Assembly: GCA_018897535.1 (NCBI GenBank)
Contig: JAHIKO010000011.1
Coordinates: forward strand, 1-13,886
Reading direction: 5' to 3'
From: Candidatus Dependentiae bacterium
GTDB taxonomy: Bacteria; Babelota; Babeliae; Babelales; UASB340
DNA length: 13,886 nt
The notes beneath the pieces were generated by a model. It saw only the letters and a program-made list of their open reading frames with translations, searched no databases and had not been told where the DNA came from. Shown here in pieces: positions 1 through 7,419 of the stretch (the stretch's first letter is position 1; each line of letters starts with the position of its first letter). The translations under genes were made by a program, and so were the position numbers.

Positions 1-329
1 AAATTAGCCAAATCCCATAAATCAAGTAATAACTCTTTTTTAAAAACATCGTTGTTAAGTTCAATATTATTTGTGTATAAAAATTTTATAAAAATTTTAA
101 GTGCATCAAGACTGGATTCTCCATAATATGGGATAGTTTTAGTTTTATCGTCAATAATATTACCGTCATTTATTGCTGCTTTAAATTCTTTGAATAATCT
201 TGTTTTTAAATCTAAAATAAAGGAGTGTACAAATACAACAGTATTGAGTGAATTCTGCTCCTGGTACTTAATTTTAAAATCTTTACTTTTTTCATCTCGA
301 TGCAATTCAACTAATAAATCATCAAAAGA
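1..329 (-). other. BTB/POZ-like domain coding segment
   Basis: This stretch encodes residues 452-560 of the LRR protein. The BTB hallmarks in order are: an amphipathic first helix (SFDDLLVEL), a beta strand (DFKIKY), a second strand leading into a histidine at residue 486 followed by hydrophobics (FVHSFIL, compare the family's 'AHKAVL'), a helix with FKEF (compare 'SPYFKALF'), a helix ending in the very typical FLYT (compare 'FIYTG'), and a helix with LLDLWDLAN (compare 'LLALADLL'). The domain runs off the window. The assignment rests on reading the pattern by eye; a profile search was not possible here. Confidence 0.68.
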
Positions 330-1682
330 TTCACCTACAAATAATTCCCTATCGTTATCTTCAATATTAAGTTTTAAATCTTTCATTAGGTTTATTATTT
401 TTTGTTTTGTTTCTAAATCATAAATTACACCAGTATTAATCCACAATAATAATTTCTTTAAAAAATCAATTTTATTTTTTTTAAATTCACAAAATTTTTC
501 TATTTCTTCAATTTCTTCTTTTGTTTTAAAATTAGACTTATGTTTATTATATTTTTTTATTTCTTTAAAAATTTCATCATTACCATAGTCAGTTATTAAT
601 GATTTAATAAATATCTCAACCCCATCTTCGTCTAGCCCCAATCGTTTTTGCATTAAACCTTTATCATAGGTCAGTGCTTGTCGTTCAAATTCAAGTTCTC
701 CAACATTACAACAATCATAACTTTCAGGTAAATATAAAGTGATTTTTTCATTTCCAATGTTATTTGAATAAATTGCTTTGATTTTTTTGTTTCGAGATAA
801 ATAAAAGTTAATTTCGGATAAAATTGAGTAGTCTTGAATATTATTGTTACTAAGATTTAAACCGGTAAGAGTAGTATTTATTTTTAATGCTTTAGTTAAT
901 GCAACAGCGACTTTGTCTTCGATATTGTTATATTGTAGATATAAAGTAGAAAGAGTTGTATTTTTTTCTAATGCTTTAGCTAGTGCAATAGCACCGGCTG
1001 GTCCAATATTATTGACTGCAAGATCTAAAGTAGTAAGAGATTTATTTATTTCTAATGCTTTAGCAAATGCAATAGCACCGGTTGGTCCAATATTATTGCA
1101 TGAAAGATATAAATTAGTAAGAGATTTATTTGTTTCTAATGCTTTAGCTAATGCAAAGTCACCTTTATTTCCAAGATTGTTATTTGAAAGTTCTAAAGTA
1201 GTAAGAGATTTATTTGTTTCTAATGCTTTAGCTAATGCAAAGTCACCTTCTGGTCCAATGCTGTTATAATAAAGATCCAAAGTAGTAAGAGATGTATTTT
1301 TTTCTAATGCTTTAGCTAATGCAATAGCACCGGTTGGTCCAATATTATTGGATGAAAGATATAAATTAGTAAGAGATTTATTTGTTTCTAATGCTTTAGC
1401 TAATGCAAAGGCACCTTCTGGTCCAATATTGTTGCCTGCAAGATATAATAAATTAGTAAGAGATGTATTTGTTTCTAATACTTTAGCTAGCTCAATAATA
1501 CGTTCTTTGGTCATGGTGAAGTCGTGGAGATAGAATGAAAAAGATAAAATAGTAAGAGTTGGATCGTTGTTTTTTAGTCTTTCAATAGCTTCATCAAAAG
1601 ATATTTTATTTGCAAAAAGAGATTTAGATAAAAATAAGCAAATTGTTATTGAAAATATTTTTTTTATATTTTTTATATTCAT
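1..1682 (-). CDS. Secreted leucine-rich-repeat protein with C-terminal BTB/POZ-like domain (3' end outside window)
   Basis: The frame is open from the ATG at 1682 to the left edge: 560 full codons with no stop, so the C-terminus is missing. Residues 1-24 form a Sec signal peptide (Lys-rich start, hydrophobic ITICLFL core, likely cleavage after SLFA). Residues 64-288 are eight tandem leucine-rich repeats of 28 residues (the first has 29), with ALAKALE helices and an LxxLxLxxNNIG strand, which is the ribonuclease-inhibitor-like LRR class. Residues 289-450 are a charged, helical linker. From about residue 452 the order of elements matches BTB/POZ: SFDDLL, a DFKIKY strand, VFVHSFIL then FKEF, a SSLDALKIFIKFLYT core, and ELLLDLWDLAN. 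In eukaryotes BTB domains dimerise and bind cullin-3 or other partners. Function as a host-directed effector is inference. The gene starts 9 bp after the permease stop, with only a distant GGA (about 18 nt upstream) as a possible ribosome site, so translation may be coupled. The reading frame and LRRs are certain; the BTB call is likely, not proven. Confidence 0.88.
   Translation of the reverse strand, partial: MNIKNIKKIFSITICLFLSKSLFANKISFDEAIERLKNNDPTLTILSFSFYLHDFTMTKERIIELAKVLETNTSLTNLLYLAGNNIGPEGAFALAKALETNKSLTNLYLSSNNIGPTGAIALAKALEKNTSLTTLDLYYNSIGPEGDFALAKALETNKSLTTLELSNNNLGNKGDFALAKALETNKSLTNLYLSCNNIGPTGAIAFAKALEINKSLTTLDLAVNNIGPAGAIALAKALEKNTTLSTLYLQYNNIEDKVAVALTKALKINTTLTGLNLSNNNIQDYSILSEINFYLSRNKKIKAIYSNNIGNEKITLYLPESYDCCNVGELEFERQALTYDKGLMQKRLGLDEDGVEIFIKSLITDYGNDEIFKEIKKYNKHKSNFKTKEEIEEIEKFCEFKKNKIDFLKKLLLWINTGVIYDLETKQKIINLMKDLKLNIEDNDRELFVGESFDDLLVELHRDEKSKDFKIKYQEQNSLNTVVFVHSFILDLKTRLFKEFKAAINDGNIIDDKTKTIPYYGESSLDALKIFIKFLYTNNIELNNDVFKKELLLDLWDLAN
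819..1493 (-). repeat. Eight tandem 84-bp LRR-coding repeats
   Basis: The units begin (5' end on the minus strand) at 1493, 1406, 1322, 1238, 1154, 1070, 986 and 902. Each is 84 bp except the first, which is 87 bp because of one extra in-frame triplet near 1447 (protein LTNLLYL instead of LTNLYL). Units 2 to 6 are nearly identical at DNA level, including synonymous positions, while the two 3'-most units (986-819) have drifted. This pattern suggests recent duplication or gene conversion inside the array. The opposite strand stays open through parts of the array and gives meaningless repetitive reading frames. Confidence 0.9.
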
Positions 1683-1691
1683 AAACAATTT

Positions 1692-2915
1692 TTATTGTTC
1701 CAATAAAGCTTCAACAACATTTAATCTAGAAGCTTTTTTAGCCGGATAATATCCAAAAAATAACCCTATACTTATTGCAGAAAAAAGTGAGATTGCAATA
1801 GATTTTAGTGATATAAATATTGGCCAGCCTAAAATTTGTCCAACAGTATAAGCAATCGATGATCCAAAAAAAATTCCCAAAAGACCGCCGAATAAGCAAA
1901 TTATAATTGCTTCCAAAACAAATTGAGTTAAGACTGCCGATGTTGTAGCTCCGATTGCCATTCGAATACCTATTTCTTTGGTTCGTTCAGTAACCGTTAC
2001 AAGCATGATATTCATAATTCCAATACCACCGACAATTAAAGAAATTGATGCAATAACTAAAAGTAAAATATTTAAAACACCGGATGCAGCATCGGACGCT
2101 TTTGAGATATCATCTTGAGTAAACACTGTAAAATCATCTTCTTCCGTTGGTAATAAGTTATGTCTTTGACGGAGTATTGATTTTATTTCATCCGCTGTTT
2201 TATTCATAGAATCTTTATCTTTTGCAGAAATTATAATTGCTCCATATTTATCCGTTTTGATTCCCATAAGTTTTTTCTGCATGGTTTTTACCGGAACAAA
2301 TATAATATCGTCTTCGTCTCGGCCATCAGGCGATTTACCTCGTTCAGCCAGTACGCCTATTATAGTAAAAGGGATTTTTTTAATTCTAACCGTTCTTCCT
2401 ATAGGATTTTCTTTGCCAAATATTTCATTTTTTACGGTTTGTCCTATAACTGCAACTTTTTTTCCTGACTTTACTGCATTTTTGTCAAAAAAATCTCCTT
2501 TTTCAAGCGCCCAATTTCTAATTTCAAGGTAATCTTGGTTAACTCCGCCAAGTTGAGTTTGCCAATTATTTCCTTCATATAATACTTTTTGACTTCCCTG
2601 TAATCCCGGTGATGCCATTGCAACGCCATCGCATTCATTAATTATTGCAGTATAATCTTGCTCTTTTAATGTAAGGTTTCCGGAGCCTCCTCGTTGTGCC
2701 ATTAATCTTTTTGGAGTTCCACCGATTACCAATATAAAATTTGTTCCAAGACCTTCTATCTCTTTTTTTACCCTGTATTTTGCGCCTTCACCTATGGACA
2801 TAACGGCAATAATGGAAATAATACCAACGATTATGCCAAGTGTTGTTAATAGTGAACGTATTTTATGTTTATTTAAAGATCTTAAGGCGGTTAAAAGTAA
2901 CTGATAACTATTCAT
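1692..2915 (-). CDS. MacB-type ABC transporter permease B1 (no ATPase domain)
   Basis: A 407-residue FtsX/MacB-family permease. It has one N-terminal membrane helix (about 24-41, after the conserved basic segment HKIRSLLTTLGI), a large periplasmic MacB_PCD-like region (about 45-275), then three C-terminal helices (about 280-305, 330-355, 370-390). Family signatures seen are GGIGIMNIMLV followed by TERTKEIGIRMAIGA (residues 297-323) and the terminal GYYPAKKASRLNVVEAL (388-404). E. coli MacB carries its ATPase in the same chain; here the ATPase is the separate gene 8 bp upstream. MacB permeases do not move substrate across the inner membrane. They act as mechanotransmission devices that drive periplasmic substrates through TolC. 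An AAGGT lies about 11 nt before the ATG. The substrate is unknown. Confidence 0.9.
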   Translation of the reverse strand: MNSYQLLLTALRSLNKHKIRSLLTTLGIIVGIISIIAVMSIGEGAKYRVKKEIEGLGTNFILVIGGTPKRLMAQRGGSGNLTLKEQDYTAIINECDGVAMASPGLQGSQKVLYEGNNWQTQLGGVNQDYLEIRNWALEKGDFFDKNAVKSGKKVAVIGQTVKNEIFGKENPIGRTVRIKKIPFTIIGVLAERGKSPDGRDEDDIIFVPVKTMQKKLMGIKTDKYGAIIISAKDKDSMNKTADEIKSILRQRHNLLPTEEDDFTVFTQDDISKASDAASGVLNILLLVIASISLIVGGIGIMNIMLVTVTERTKEIGIRMAIGATTSAVLTQFVLEAIIICLFGGLLGIFFGSSIAYTVGQILGWPIFISLKSIAISLFSAISIGLFFGYYPAKKASRLNVVEALLEQ

Positions 2916-2923
2916 ATTTATTT

Positions 2924-3610
2924 TTACCTTATTTTTTTATCAGAGATAATTTTGCCGTCCAGTAGTTGAATTATGCGATTTGTTTTTTGTGCAATTTCAG
3001 ATTCATGGGTAACTATAATTATTGTTACATTATTTTCTTTATTTAATTTTGAAAATAGTTCCATAATTGTATCACCGGTTTGCGTGTCCAAATTACCGGT
3101 AGGCTCGTCGGCTAAAATTATAGCAGGCTCATTTATTAAAGATCTTGCAACTGCAACTCTTTGTTGCTGGCCGCCGGAAAGTTGGTATGGATAATGATCC
3201 AGTCTGGAATTAAGATCAACCATAGTTAAAAGTTTTTTAGCTTTATCTCTCGCTTCATTTTCCGGTACTCCTGCATACAGTTGCGGTAATGCTACATTGT
3301 CTGTTGCCGTAAGATCAGGTAGTAAAAAGAATTTTTGAAATACAAATCCTATTTTTTCATTTCTTATATGAGCGAGTTCGTCGCGATTCATAGTGGAAAC
3401 ATTTTTATTATCAATTAGATATTCACCCTCTGTTGGAATATCAAGACAACCTAATAGATGCATTAAAGTTGATTTTCCGGATCCCGATGTACCGGTGATT
3501 GCAACAAATTCACCTTTTTCTATGGAAATGCTTACATCTTTTAAAGCATGAACTTCAGATTCTCCCATCTGATATATTTTTTTTAAATTTTTGGCTTCAA
3601 GAATTATCAT
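2924..3610 (-). CDS. MacB/LolD-type ABC transporter ATPase
   Basis: A 228-residue ABC ATPase with all catalytic motifs: Walker A GTSGSGKST (40-48), Q-loop glutamine 92 in FVFQKFFLLP, signature LSGGQQQR (144-151), Walker B AIILADEP with catalytic Glu169, D-loop GNLD (172-175) and H-loop His202. Its size and the FFLLP/NLD context place it with the LolD/MacB/FtsE group that powers FtsX-like permeases. It overlaps the adaptor A1 stop by 4 bp (ATGA, 3607-3610), so translation is probably coupled, and AGGAAG lies 9 nt before its ATG. It is the only ATPase in a cluster with two permeases, so it probably serves both. LolD is the main alternative name, but the adjacent MacA and TolC genes argue for MacAB-like export. 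Confidence 0.93.
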   Translation of the reverse strand: MIILEAKNLKKIYQMGESEVHALKDVSISIEKGEFVAITGTSGSGKSTLMHLLGCLDIPTEGEYLIDNKNVSTMNRDELAHIRNEKIGFVFQKFFLLPDLTATDNVALPQLYAGVPENEARDKAKKLLTMVDLNSRLDHYPYQLSGGQQQRVAVARSLINEPAIILADEPTGNLDTQTGDTIMELFSKLNKENNVTIIIVTHESEIAQKTNRIIQLLDGKIISDKKIR

Positions 3611-4803
3611 TTTTTCTTACTTCCTATAGAGCCCGGTTTGTTAAAAATTTGTTCCAACATATCATTGTTTCTTTCAGTATCTTCAACGGAAGTCAAAATT
3701 AGAGAATTATCATCAATCTCTTTTGATATAATTTCTGAATATGTTCCATGTTTTGAACCTATTTCAACAGCTATTTGTTTAAACTTATTATTGTCTAAAA
3801 CCCACACATGATCGATTTCTGTTTTTGCATCGGTGTCGGGAATTCTTATAAATTCAAAATCAAGTTTTTTTGCCACATTTTCCAAAACCAAACTATTTAT
3901 TCTTAGCGATTTATTCTTTACACAAAGTGCATTTTTAGATTCTTTTACTTTTATATTAACGTTTGTTGTCATTCCCGGTCGTAGCGTTAGGTCAGGATTA
4001 TCAACATCTAAAATTGTTGCATAGGTTACAACATTATCTACAATTTTTGCCAAATATCTAATTTGTTCAACTTTTGCTGTAAATTTTAACTTGGGAAATG
4101 CATCAACAGTAAAAGTTGCTTCTTGTCCATCTTTGACAAGCCCAACATCAGCTTCATCAACATCAACTTTTGCTTCCATATGGTGCAAATCTTTTGCTAT
4201 TTTATAAAGAACTGTTGCTTGAAATCTCGAAGTTATCATTTGTCCAAGATTAACCTCTTTTGCAATTACAACTCCGTCAGCCGGAGATTTTATAAATAAA
4301 TTGTCATATTCCTGTTGTCTCATTTCAAGTTCTCCAATAGCTTGAATTACTCTGGCTTCAAGAACTTTTAATTGTTGCGTGTATTGTTCAAACTGATCTT
4401 GTGAAATTTGATTTGCTTTGTATAATTCAGTTTGTCTTGCGTAAAAATTTTTGTAATATTCTAAGTTTGCATTTGCTTCATCAACTACAGCTTTGAATTT
4501 TTTTACAGCGCTATAATTTATACCATCATCAAGAATTACAAGTACCTGATCTTTTTTTACAAAATCATTATCGTCGGCCTTTATTTCAACAACTCTTCCC
4601 GCGTCCAAACTTCCTATTGTTATTTCATCTTTAGCGCTTAATGTTCCTGATGCATTTACATATTGAGTTAAATCTTTTCTTATTGGAGTTGATGTTTCAA
4701 ATAAAGCTTTTTTTTCATGATGATTTTTTTTAAAAAAATAGATACTTAGTGCTACAGTGATTATAACTGTAGATGTAATTATTATTATTTTTTTGTTATT
4801 CAT
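3607..4803 (-). CDS. MacA-like periplasmic adaptor (membrane fusion protein) A1
   Basis: A 398-residue HlyD/MacA-family protein. An N-terminal membrane anchor spans about 5-24 (run of I/T/V after NNKK). It is followed by a half-lipoyl motif (IGSLDAGRVVEIKA, 63-76), an alpha-hairpin of about 70 residues (about 97-165), the second half-lipoyl (IKSPADGVVIAKEV, 171-184), beta-barrel and membrane-proximal segments with LRPGMTTNVNI, and a lysine-rich tail. The hairpin tip contains R123, L127 and S134 in R-x3-L-x6-S spacing, the known TolC-contact motif of adaptors such as AcrA and MacA. It overlaps the ATPase gene by 4 bp downstream and follows permease B2 after an 84 bp gap. It should join the permeases to the outer membrane channel. 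It is paralogous to A2. Confidence 0.9.
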   Translation of the reverse strand: MNNKKIIIITSTVIITVALSIYFFKKNHHEKKALFETSTPIRKDLTQYVNASGTLSAKDEITIGSLDAGRVVEIKADDNDFVKKDQVLVILDDGINYSAVKKFKAVVDEANANLEYYKNFYARQTELYKANQISQDQFEQYTQQLKVLEARVIQAIGELEMRQQEYDNLFIKSPADGVVIAKEVNLGQMITSRFQATVLYKIAKDLHHMEAKVDVDEADVGLVKDGQEATFTVDAFPKLKFTAKVEQIRYLAKIVDNVVTYATILDVDNPDLTLRPGMTTNVNIKVKESKNALCVKNKSLRINSLVLENVAKKLDFEFIRIPDTDAKTEIDHVWVLDNNKFKQIAVEIGSKHGTYSEIISKEIDDNSLILTSVEDTERNNDMLEQIFNKPGSIGSKKK

Positions 4804-4887
4804 AATATTATCTTTTCTTTTATAAAAATTTATATGTCAAAAGATAATAGTAACACTAAACTTTTTGAAAAAGAATATTTTGAAAAT
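4804..4887 (-). promoter_or_regulatory. 84-bp gap with possible internal promoter upstream of adaptor A1
   Basis: On the minus strand this gap holds a perfect -35-like TTGACA (4840-4835). Downstream AT-rich -10-like words (TATAAA around 4830-4825, GATAAT near 4812) are badly spaced (10 and 22 nt instead of about 17). An inverted repeat TATAAA-TT-TTTATA (about 4834-4821) follows directly. No strong Shine-Dalgarno precedes the ATG. It may be an internal start or a regulator site; the evidence is weak. Confidence 0.22.
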
Positions 4888-6114
4888 TTATGTTTCTTTT
4901 AATGCATCAACAACATTAAGTTTCGCAGCTTTTTTCGCCGGATAATATCCAAAAATTAAACCTATTAATGTTGTTATTGCAAAAGAGATTAAAATTGAGC
5001 CCGGTTTGTGGACAACAAGCCATTTTGTAAAATGATTTATAGCATATGGCGTTGTTATTCCTATTACCATGCCGATAATTCCTCCTATTGTGCAAAGTGT
5101 TATAGATTCTATTAAAAATTGATACAAAATATTTTTAGTAGTGGCGCCTATTGCCATGCGAATTCCAATTTCTTGTGTACGTTCGGATACTGAAACTAGC
5201 ATTATATTCATAACGCCTATTCCACCAACAAATAAAGATATCGTTGCGATTATCAAAAGTAATAAATTTAAAATATTTGAAGACTGTTTGGCGGCTTTTA
5301 CAATTTCTTGTTGATCAATAACGGAAAAATCATCAGGTTCATTATCTTTTAATCTATGTTTGAATCTTAAAATTCTTTTTAAAATTCTTGTTATATATGG
5401 CATATCGGCTTTATTTTTTGCGCAAATTCCTATTCCGTGAATATATCTATTTGTGTCTAAAAAAAGTTGTTTTTCTACTGTTGTTAATGGAATATAACAA
5501 TCATAATTAGGATCTTGAATTCCATAAAAATTTTTTATTTCTTCTACAATTCCGATTACTTTAAAATAAATATTTTTTATTTTAACCGATTCGCCAATTG
5601 GATTTAAAAATCCAAAAAGATCTTTGGCCGCTTTATATCCAAGTACTATAACTTTTGCACTTTTTAGATATTGCTGTTCGTTATAATATGAACCCTTTAT
5701 AATTTTTCGATCTATTATTTCCAGATAGTCTTGATTGCCACATTTTATATCGGAGTGAATATTATTTTTTTTGTATGAAATTATATTTCTATAAAATAAT
5801 GTTGGCGTAATTTTATCTATAGCCGGACATTGTTCTTTTAAAATTTCAACGTCTTTTTTTTCTAAGTAAATATTTTTTTTCCTATGTTTTTCGCTTGTTT
5901 TTCCCTCTTGAAATTTTCCCGATTGAATAAATATAAAATTTTTTCCCATTCCTAAAATTTTTTGTCTTAGTTTTAACTCGGCTCCATATCCAATTGCCAA
6001 TGTTGTTATTATTGCTGCAATACCAACAACTATTCCCAATATCGTTAAAATCGATCTGCCTTTATGTTGCCTTATTGAATTTAAAGATATTCTTAATAAA
6101 GCTTTTATATTCAT
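4888..6114 (-). CDS. MacB-type ABC transporter permease B2 (no ATPase domain)
   Basis: A 408-residue paralogue of permease B1 with the same plan: basic HKGRSILTILGI then helix 1 (about 23-41), a periplasmic domain (about 45-278), and three C-terminal helices (about 281-308, 332-356, 372-390). The conserved GGIGVMNIMLV and SERTQEIGIRMAIGA signatures (297-324) and the terminal GYYPAKKAAKLNVVDAL (389-405) are intact. The periplasmic part has diverged strongly from B1 and contains a very Lys-rich stretch (72-91), so the two may hold different partners or substrates. It starts 2 bp after the adaptor A2 stop without a clear Shine-Dalgarno, suggesting coupled translation. No ATPase gene accompanies it, so it presumably uses the ATPase at 3610-2924, perhaps as a B1/B2 heterodimer (inference). 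Confidence 0.88.
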   Translation of the reverse strand: MNIKALLRISLNSIRQHKGRSILTILGIVVGIAAIITTLAIGYGAELKLRQKILGMGKNFIFIQSGKFQEGKTSEKHRKKNIYLEKKDVEILKEQCPAIDKITPTLFYRNIISYKKNNIHSDIKCGNQDYLEIIDRKIIKGSYYNEQQYLKSAKVIVLGYKAAKDLFGFLNPIGESVKIKNIYFKVIGIVEEIKNFYGIQDPNYDCYIPLTTVEKQLFLDTNRYIHGIGICAKNKADMPYITRILKRILRFKHRLKDNEPDDFSVIDQQEIVKAAKQSSNILNLLLLIIATISLFVGGIGVMNIMLVSVSERTQEIGIRMAIGATTKNILYQFLIESITLCTIGGIIGMVIGITTPYAINHFTKWLVVHKPGSILISFAITTLIGLIFGYYPAKKAAKLNVVDALKET

Positions 6115-6116
6115 AA

Positions 6117-7319
6117 TTAAACGGCACTTTCAAACATTTTTGAATAAAGTTTGGACATTTCATCTGTTTCTTCCACATCAACAATTATTGTATCAAACTT
6201 AGTTAATCCTGACTTTATTTCGTAATAGATATTATCCGTTATTCCAATTATTGTCGGTGTTTCTATAAATACTTTATCTTTTACAACCCAAACGCTTTTT
6301 ACGCAATCTGTTTTTGTGCATTTTGCATCTAATGTTTTTATTAAATTTTTATCTGCTTTTTCTATTTTATATTTTGATGTTTTTGCTATAGCTTCGATAA
6401 GTTTATGGCTTATTTGAAAAGCTTGAGAATTTATTGCCAAACAATTTTTTACTTTTGCAATTCGTATTTCTGCATTAACCGTCATTCCGGGTCGCAATAA
6501 CATATCTTTATTTTCAACTGATAGGTAGGCCTTATAAGCAAGTACACCACCAATTCTTACTGGTGAAAAACTTACGTCTGTAATTATTCCCTTAAAAGTT
6601 TTATCCGGATATGTAGAAACGTTAAATTTTACTTCTTGATTTTTTGCAACCAGTCCAATTTCACTCTCGTCTATATAAAGTTCGGCTTCCATTTTTGTTA
6701 AATCTTTTGCAATCTTAAATAAAACGGTTGCATCAAGATCTACGGTTACAGCTTCACCTTCCGTAATGCCAACTGCAATTACAATACCGTCCTCAGGTGC
6801 AGTTATTTTTGTATTATTATATTCAATTTCATATTTTTTTAAGGTTGCTTGTGCACTTAATTTATTTGCTTTTAGTTGATCGAGATCTTTTATGACTTGT
6901 TCAAAAAAATCTTGAGATATTTGATTGGCTTTAAATAATTCTTGTTGACGTGCAAAATATTTTTCTTGATAAATTAATTGAGCTTCTATATTTTGCAGAT
7001 CGCCTTTTGCGCGTAATACATCTGAATCGTCTTTTCCGTTATCTATAAGTGCCAGCAGTTGGCCTTTTGAAACTTTATCATTTTCTTTTACAAAAATCTT
7101 TTTTACAGTACCCTGAATTAAACTTCCTATTTTTAAAGTGTCTTTTATTTCAAGAGTTCCTGTTGAATCTATAGTTTGCTGTATATTTCTTTGATCCAAT
7201 TTTACTGTTTTATATGGTAGAATAACTTCTTTTTTAAAATATTTTTTGTAAAAGAAGTTTGTTAAAAATACAATTATTATAATTATTGATAAAAGTGTAA
7301 TGAATTTATTTAATTTCAT
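6117..7319 (-). CDS. MacA-like periplasmic adaptor (membrane fusion protein) A2
   Basis: A 400-residue HlyD/MacA-family adaptor. The N-terminal anchor is at about 7-23 (LLSIIIIIVFL). The first half-lipoyl follows (IGSLIQGTVKKIFV, then KGQLLALID, ending at 93), then an alpha-hairpin (about 98-168), a second half-lipoyl (ITAPEDGIVIAVGI), and beta-barrel and membrane-proximal segments with LRPGMTVNAEI (275-285). The hairpin tip has R124, L128 and S135 in the R-x3-L-x6-S spacing of TolC-binding adaptors, and the tip is nearly identical to that of A1 (RQ.EL.KANQISQD). Cys334 and Cys339 in the membrane-proximal region could form a disulphide; A1 lacks that pair. The start has the strongest ribosome site of the cluster (TAGGAGC, 7 nt before ATG), which an upstream complementary segment could mask. 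Confidence 0.9.
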   Translation of the reverse strand: MKLNKFITLLSIIIIIVFLTNFFYKKYFKKEVILPYKTVKLDQRNIQQTIDSTGTLEIKDTLKIGSLIQGTVKKIFVKENDKVSKGQLLALIDNGKDDSDVLRAKGDLQNIEAQLIYQEKYFARQQELFKANQISQDFFEQVIKDLDQLKANKLSAQATLKKYEIEYNNTKITAPEDGIVIAVGITEGEAVTVDLDATVLFKIAKDLTKMEAELYIDESEIGLVAKNQEVKFNVSTYPDKTFKGIITDVSFSPVRIGGVLAYKAYLSVENKDMLLRPGMTVNAEIRIAKVKNCLAINSQAFQISHKLIEAIAKTSKYKIEKADKNLIKTLDAKCTKTDCVKSVWVVKDKVFIETPTIIGITDNIYYEIKSGLTKFDTIIVDVEETDEMSKLYSKMFESAV

Positions 7320-7323
7320 TTGT

Positions 7324-7388
7324 GCTCCTAAATTTTTTTAAAAAAATAACATAATTCAGAAATTATTGTTAATAAAAAAAATAGGAGC
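7324..7388 (-). promoter_or_regulatory. Possible ribosome-site-masking hairpin in the adaptor A2 leader
   Basis: On the minus strand GCTCCTA (7388-7382) is perfectly complementary to TAGGAGC (7330-7324), which contains the Shine-Dalgarno of adaptor A2. The stem can continue after a 2-nt bulge by pairing the T run at 7381-7374 with the A run at 7339-7333. Inside lies a second hairpin (TAAC, bulged A, ATAATT, loop TCTG, AATTAT, GTTA; 7371-7347), followed by TTTTTTT (7346-7340), which resembles a weak intrinsic terminator. The AT pairs could be chance in such DNA; the GC-containing 7-bp match over the ribosome site is the notable part. No known riboswitch class was recognised. Confidence 0.4.
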
Positions 7389-7404
7389 TAATTTTGTAGT
7401 ACAA

Positions 7405-7410
7405 TGTCAA
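7405..7410 (-). promoter_or_regulatory. TTGACA -35-like box after the unknown secreted gene
   Basis: A perfect TTGACA lies on the minus strand 9 nt after the stop of the gene at 8310-7420. At the normal 16-18 nt spacing the -10 position reads CTCCTA or TCCTAT, a poor match. It could therefore be the -35 part of an activator-dependent promoter, or chance. Confidence 0.2.
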
Positions 7411-7419
7411 CGCTTTGCA

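Noticed and set aside
190..423. Plus-strand open frame of 77 codons
   Set aside because: Antisense to the BTB-like region of the minus-strand gene, low-complexity Ser/Phe/Lys composition, no ribosome site.
819..1493. CRISPR array or DNA-level satellite repeat
   Set aside because: There are no unique spacers between repeats, the period is a multiple of three, and the repeats translate into LRR consensus in one open frame.
844..1533. Plus-strand open frames (844-1269 and 1348-1533) encoding a repetitive protein with a DLFVSNALANA-like period
   Set aside because: They are the antisense of the LRR array. The minus-strand frame is continuous for 560 codons with a signal peptide and proper LRR consensus, and the period is simply the 84-bp repeat read backwards.
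1684..1699. Inverted repeat AACAAT-TTTT-ATTGTT between permease B1 and the LRR gene, considered as a terminator
   Set aside because: Only six AT-rich pairs, it overlaps the permease stop codon, and no T run follows on the minus strand before the LRR start. Chance is likely in this base composition.
2924..3610. Assignment as a LolCDE lipoprotein-sorting system
   Set aside because: The ATPase alone would fit LolD, but two HlyD/MacA-type adaptors with TolC-tip motifs and a TolC-like gene are adjacent, which fits MacAB-type export better.
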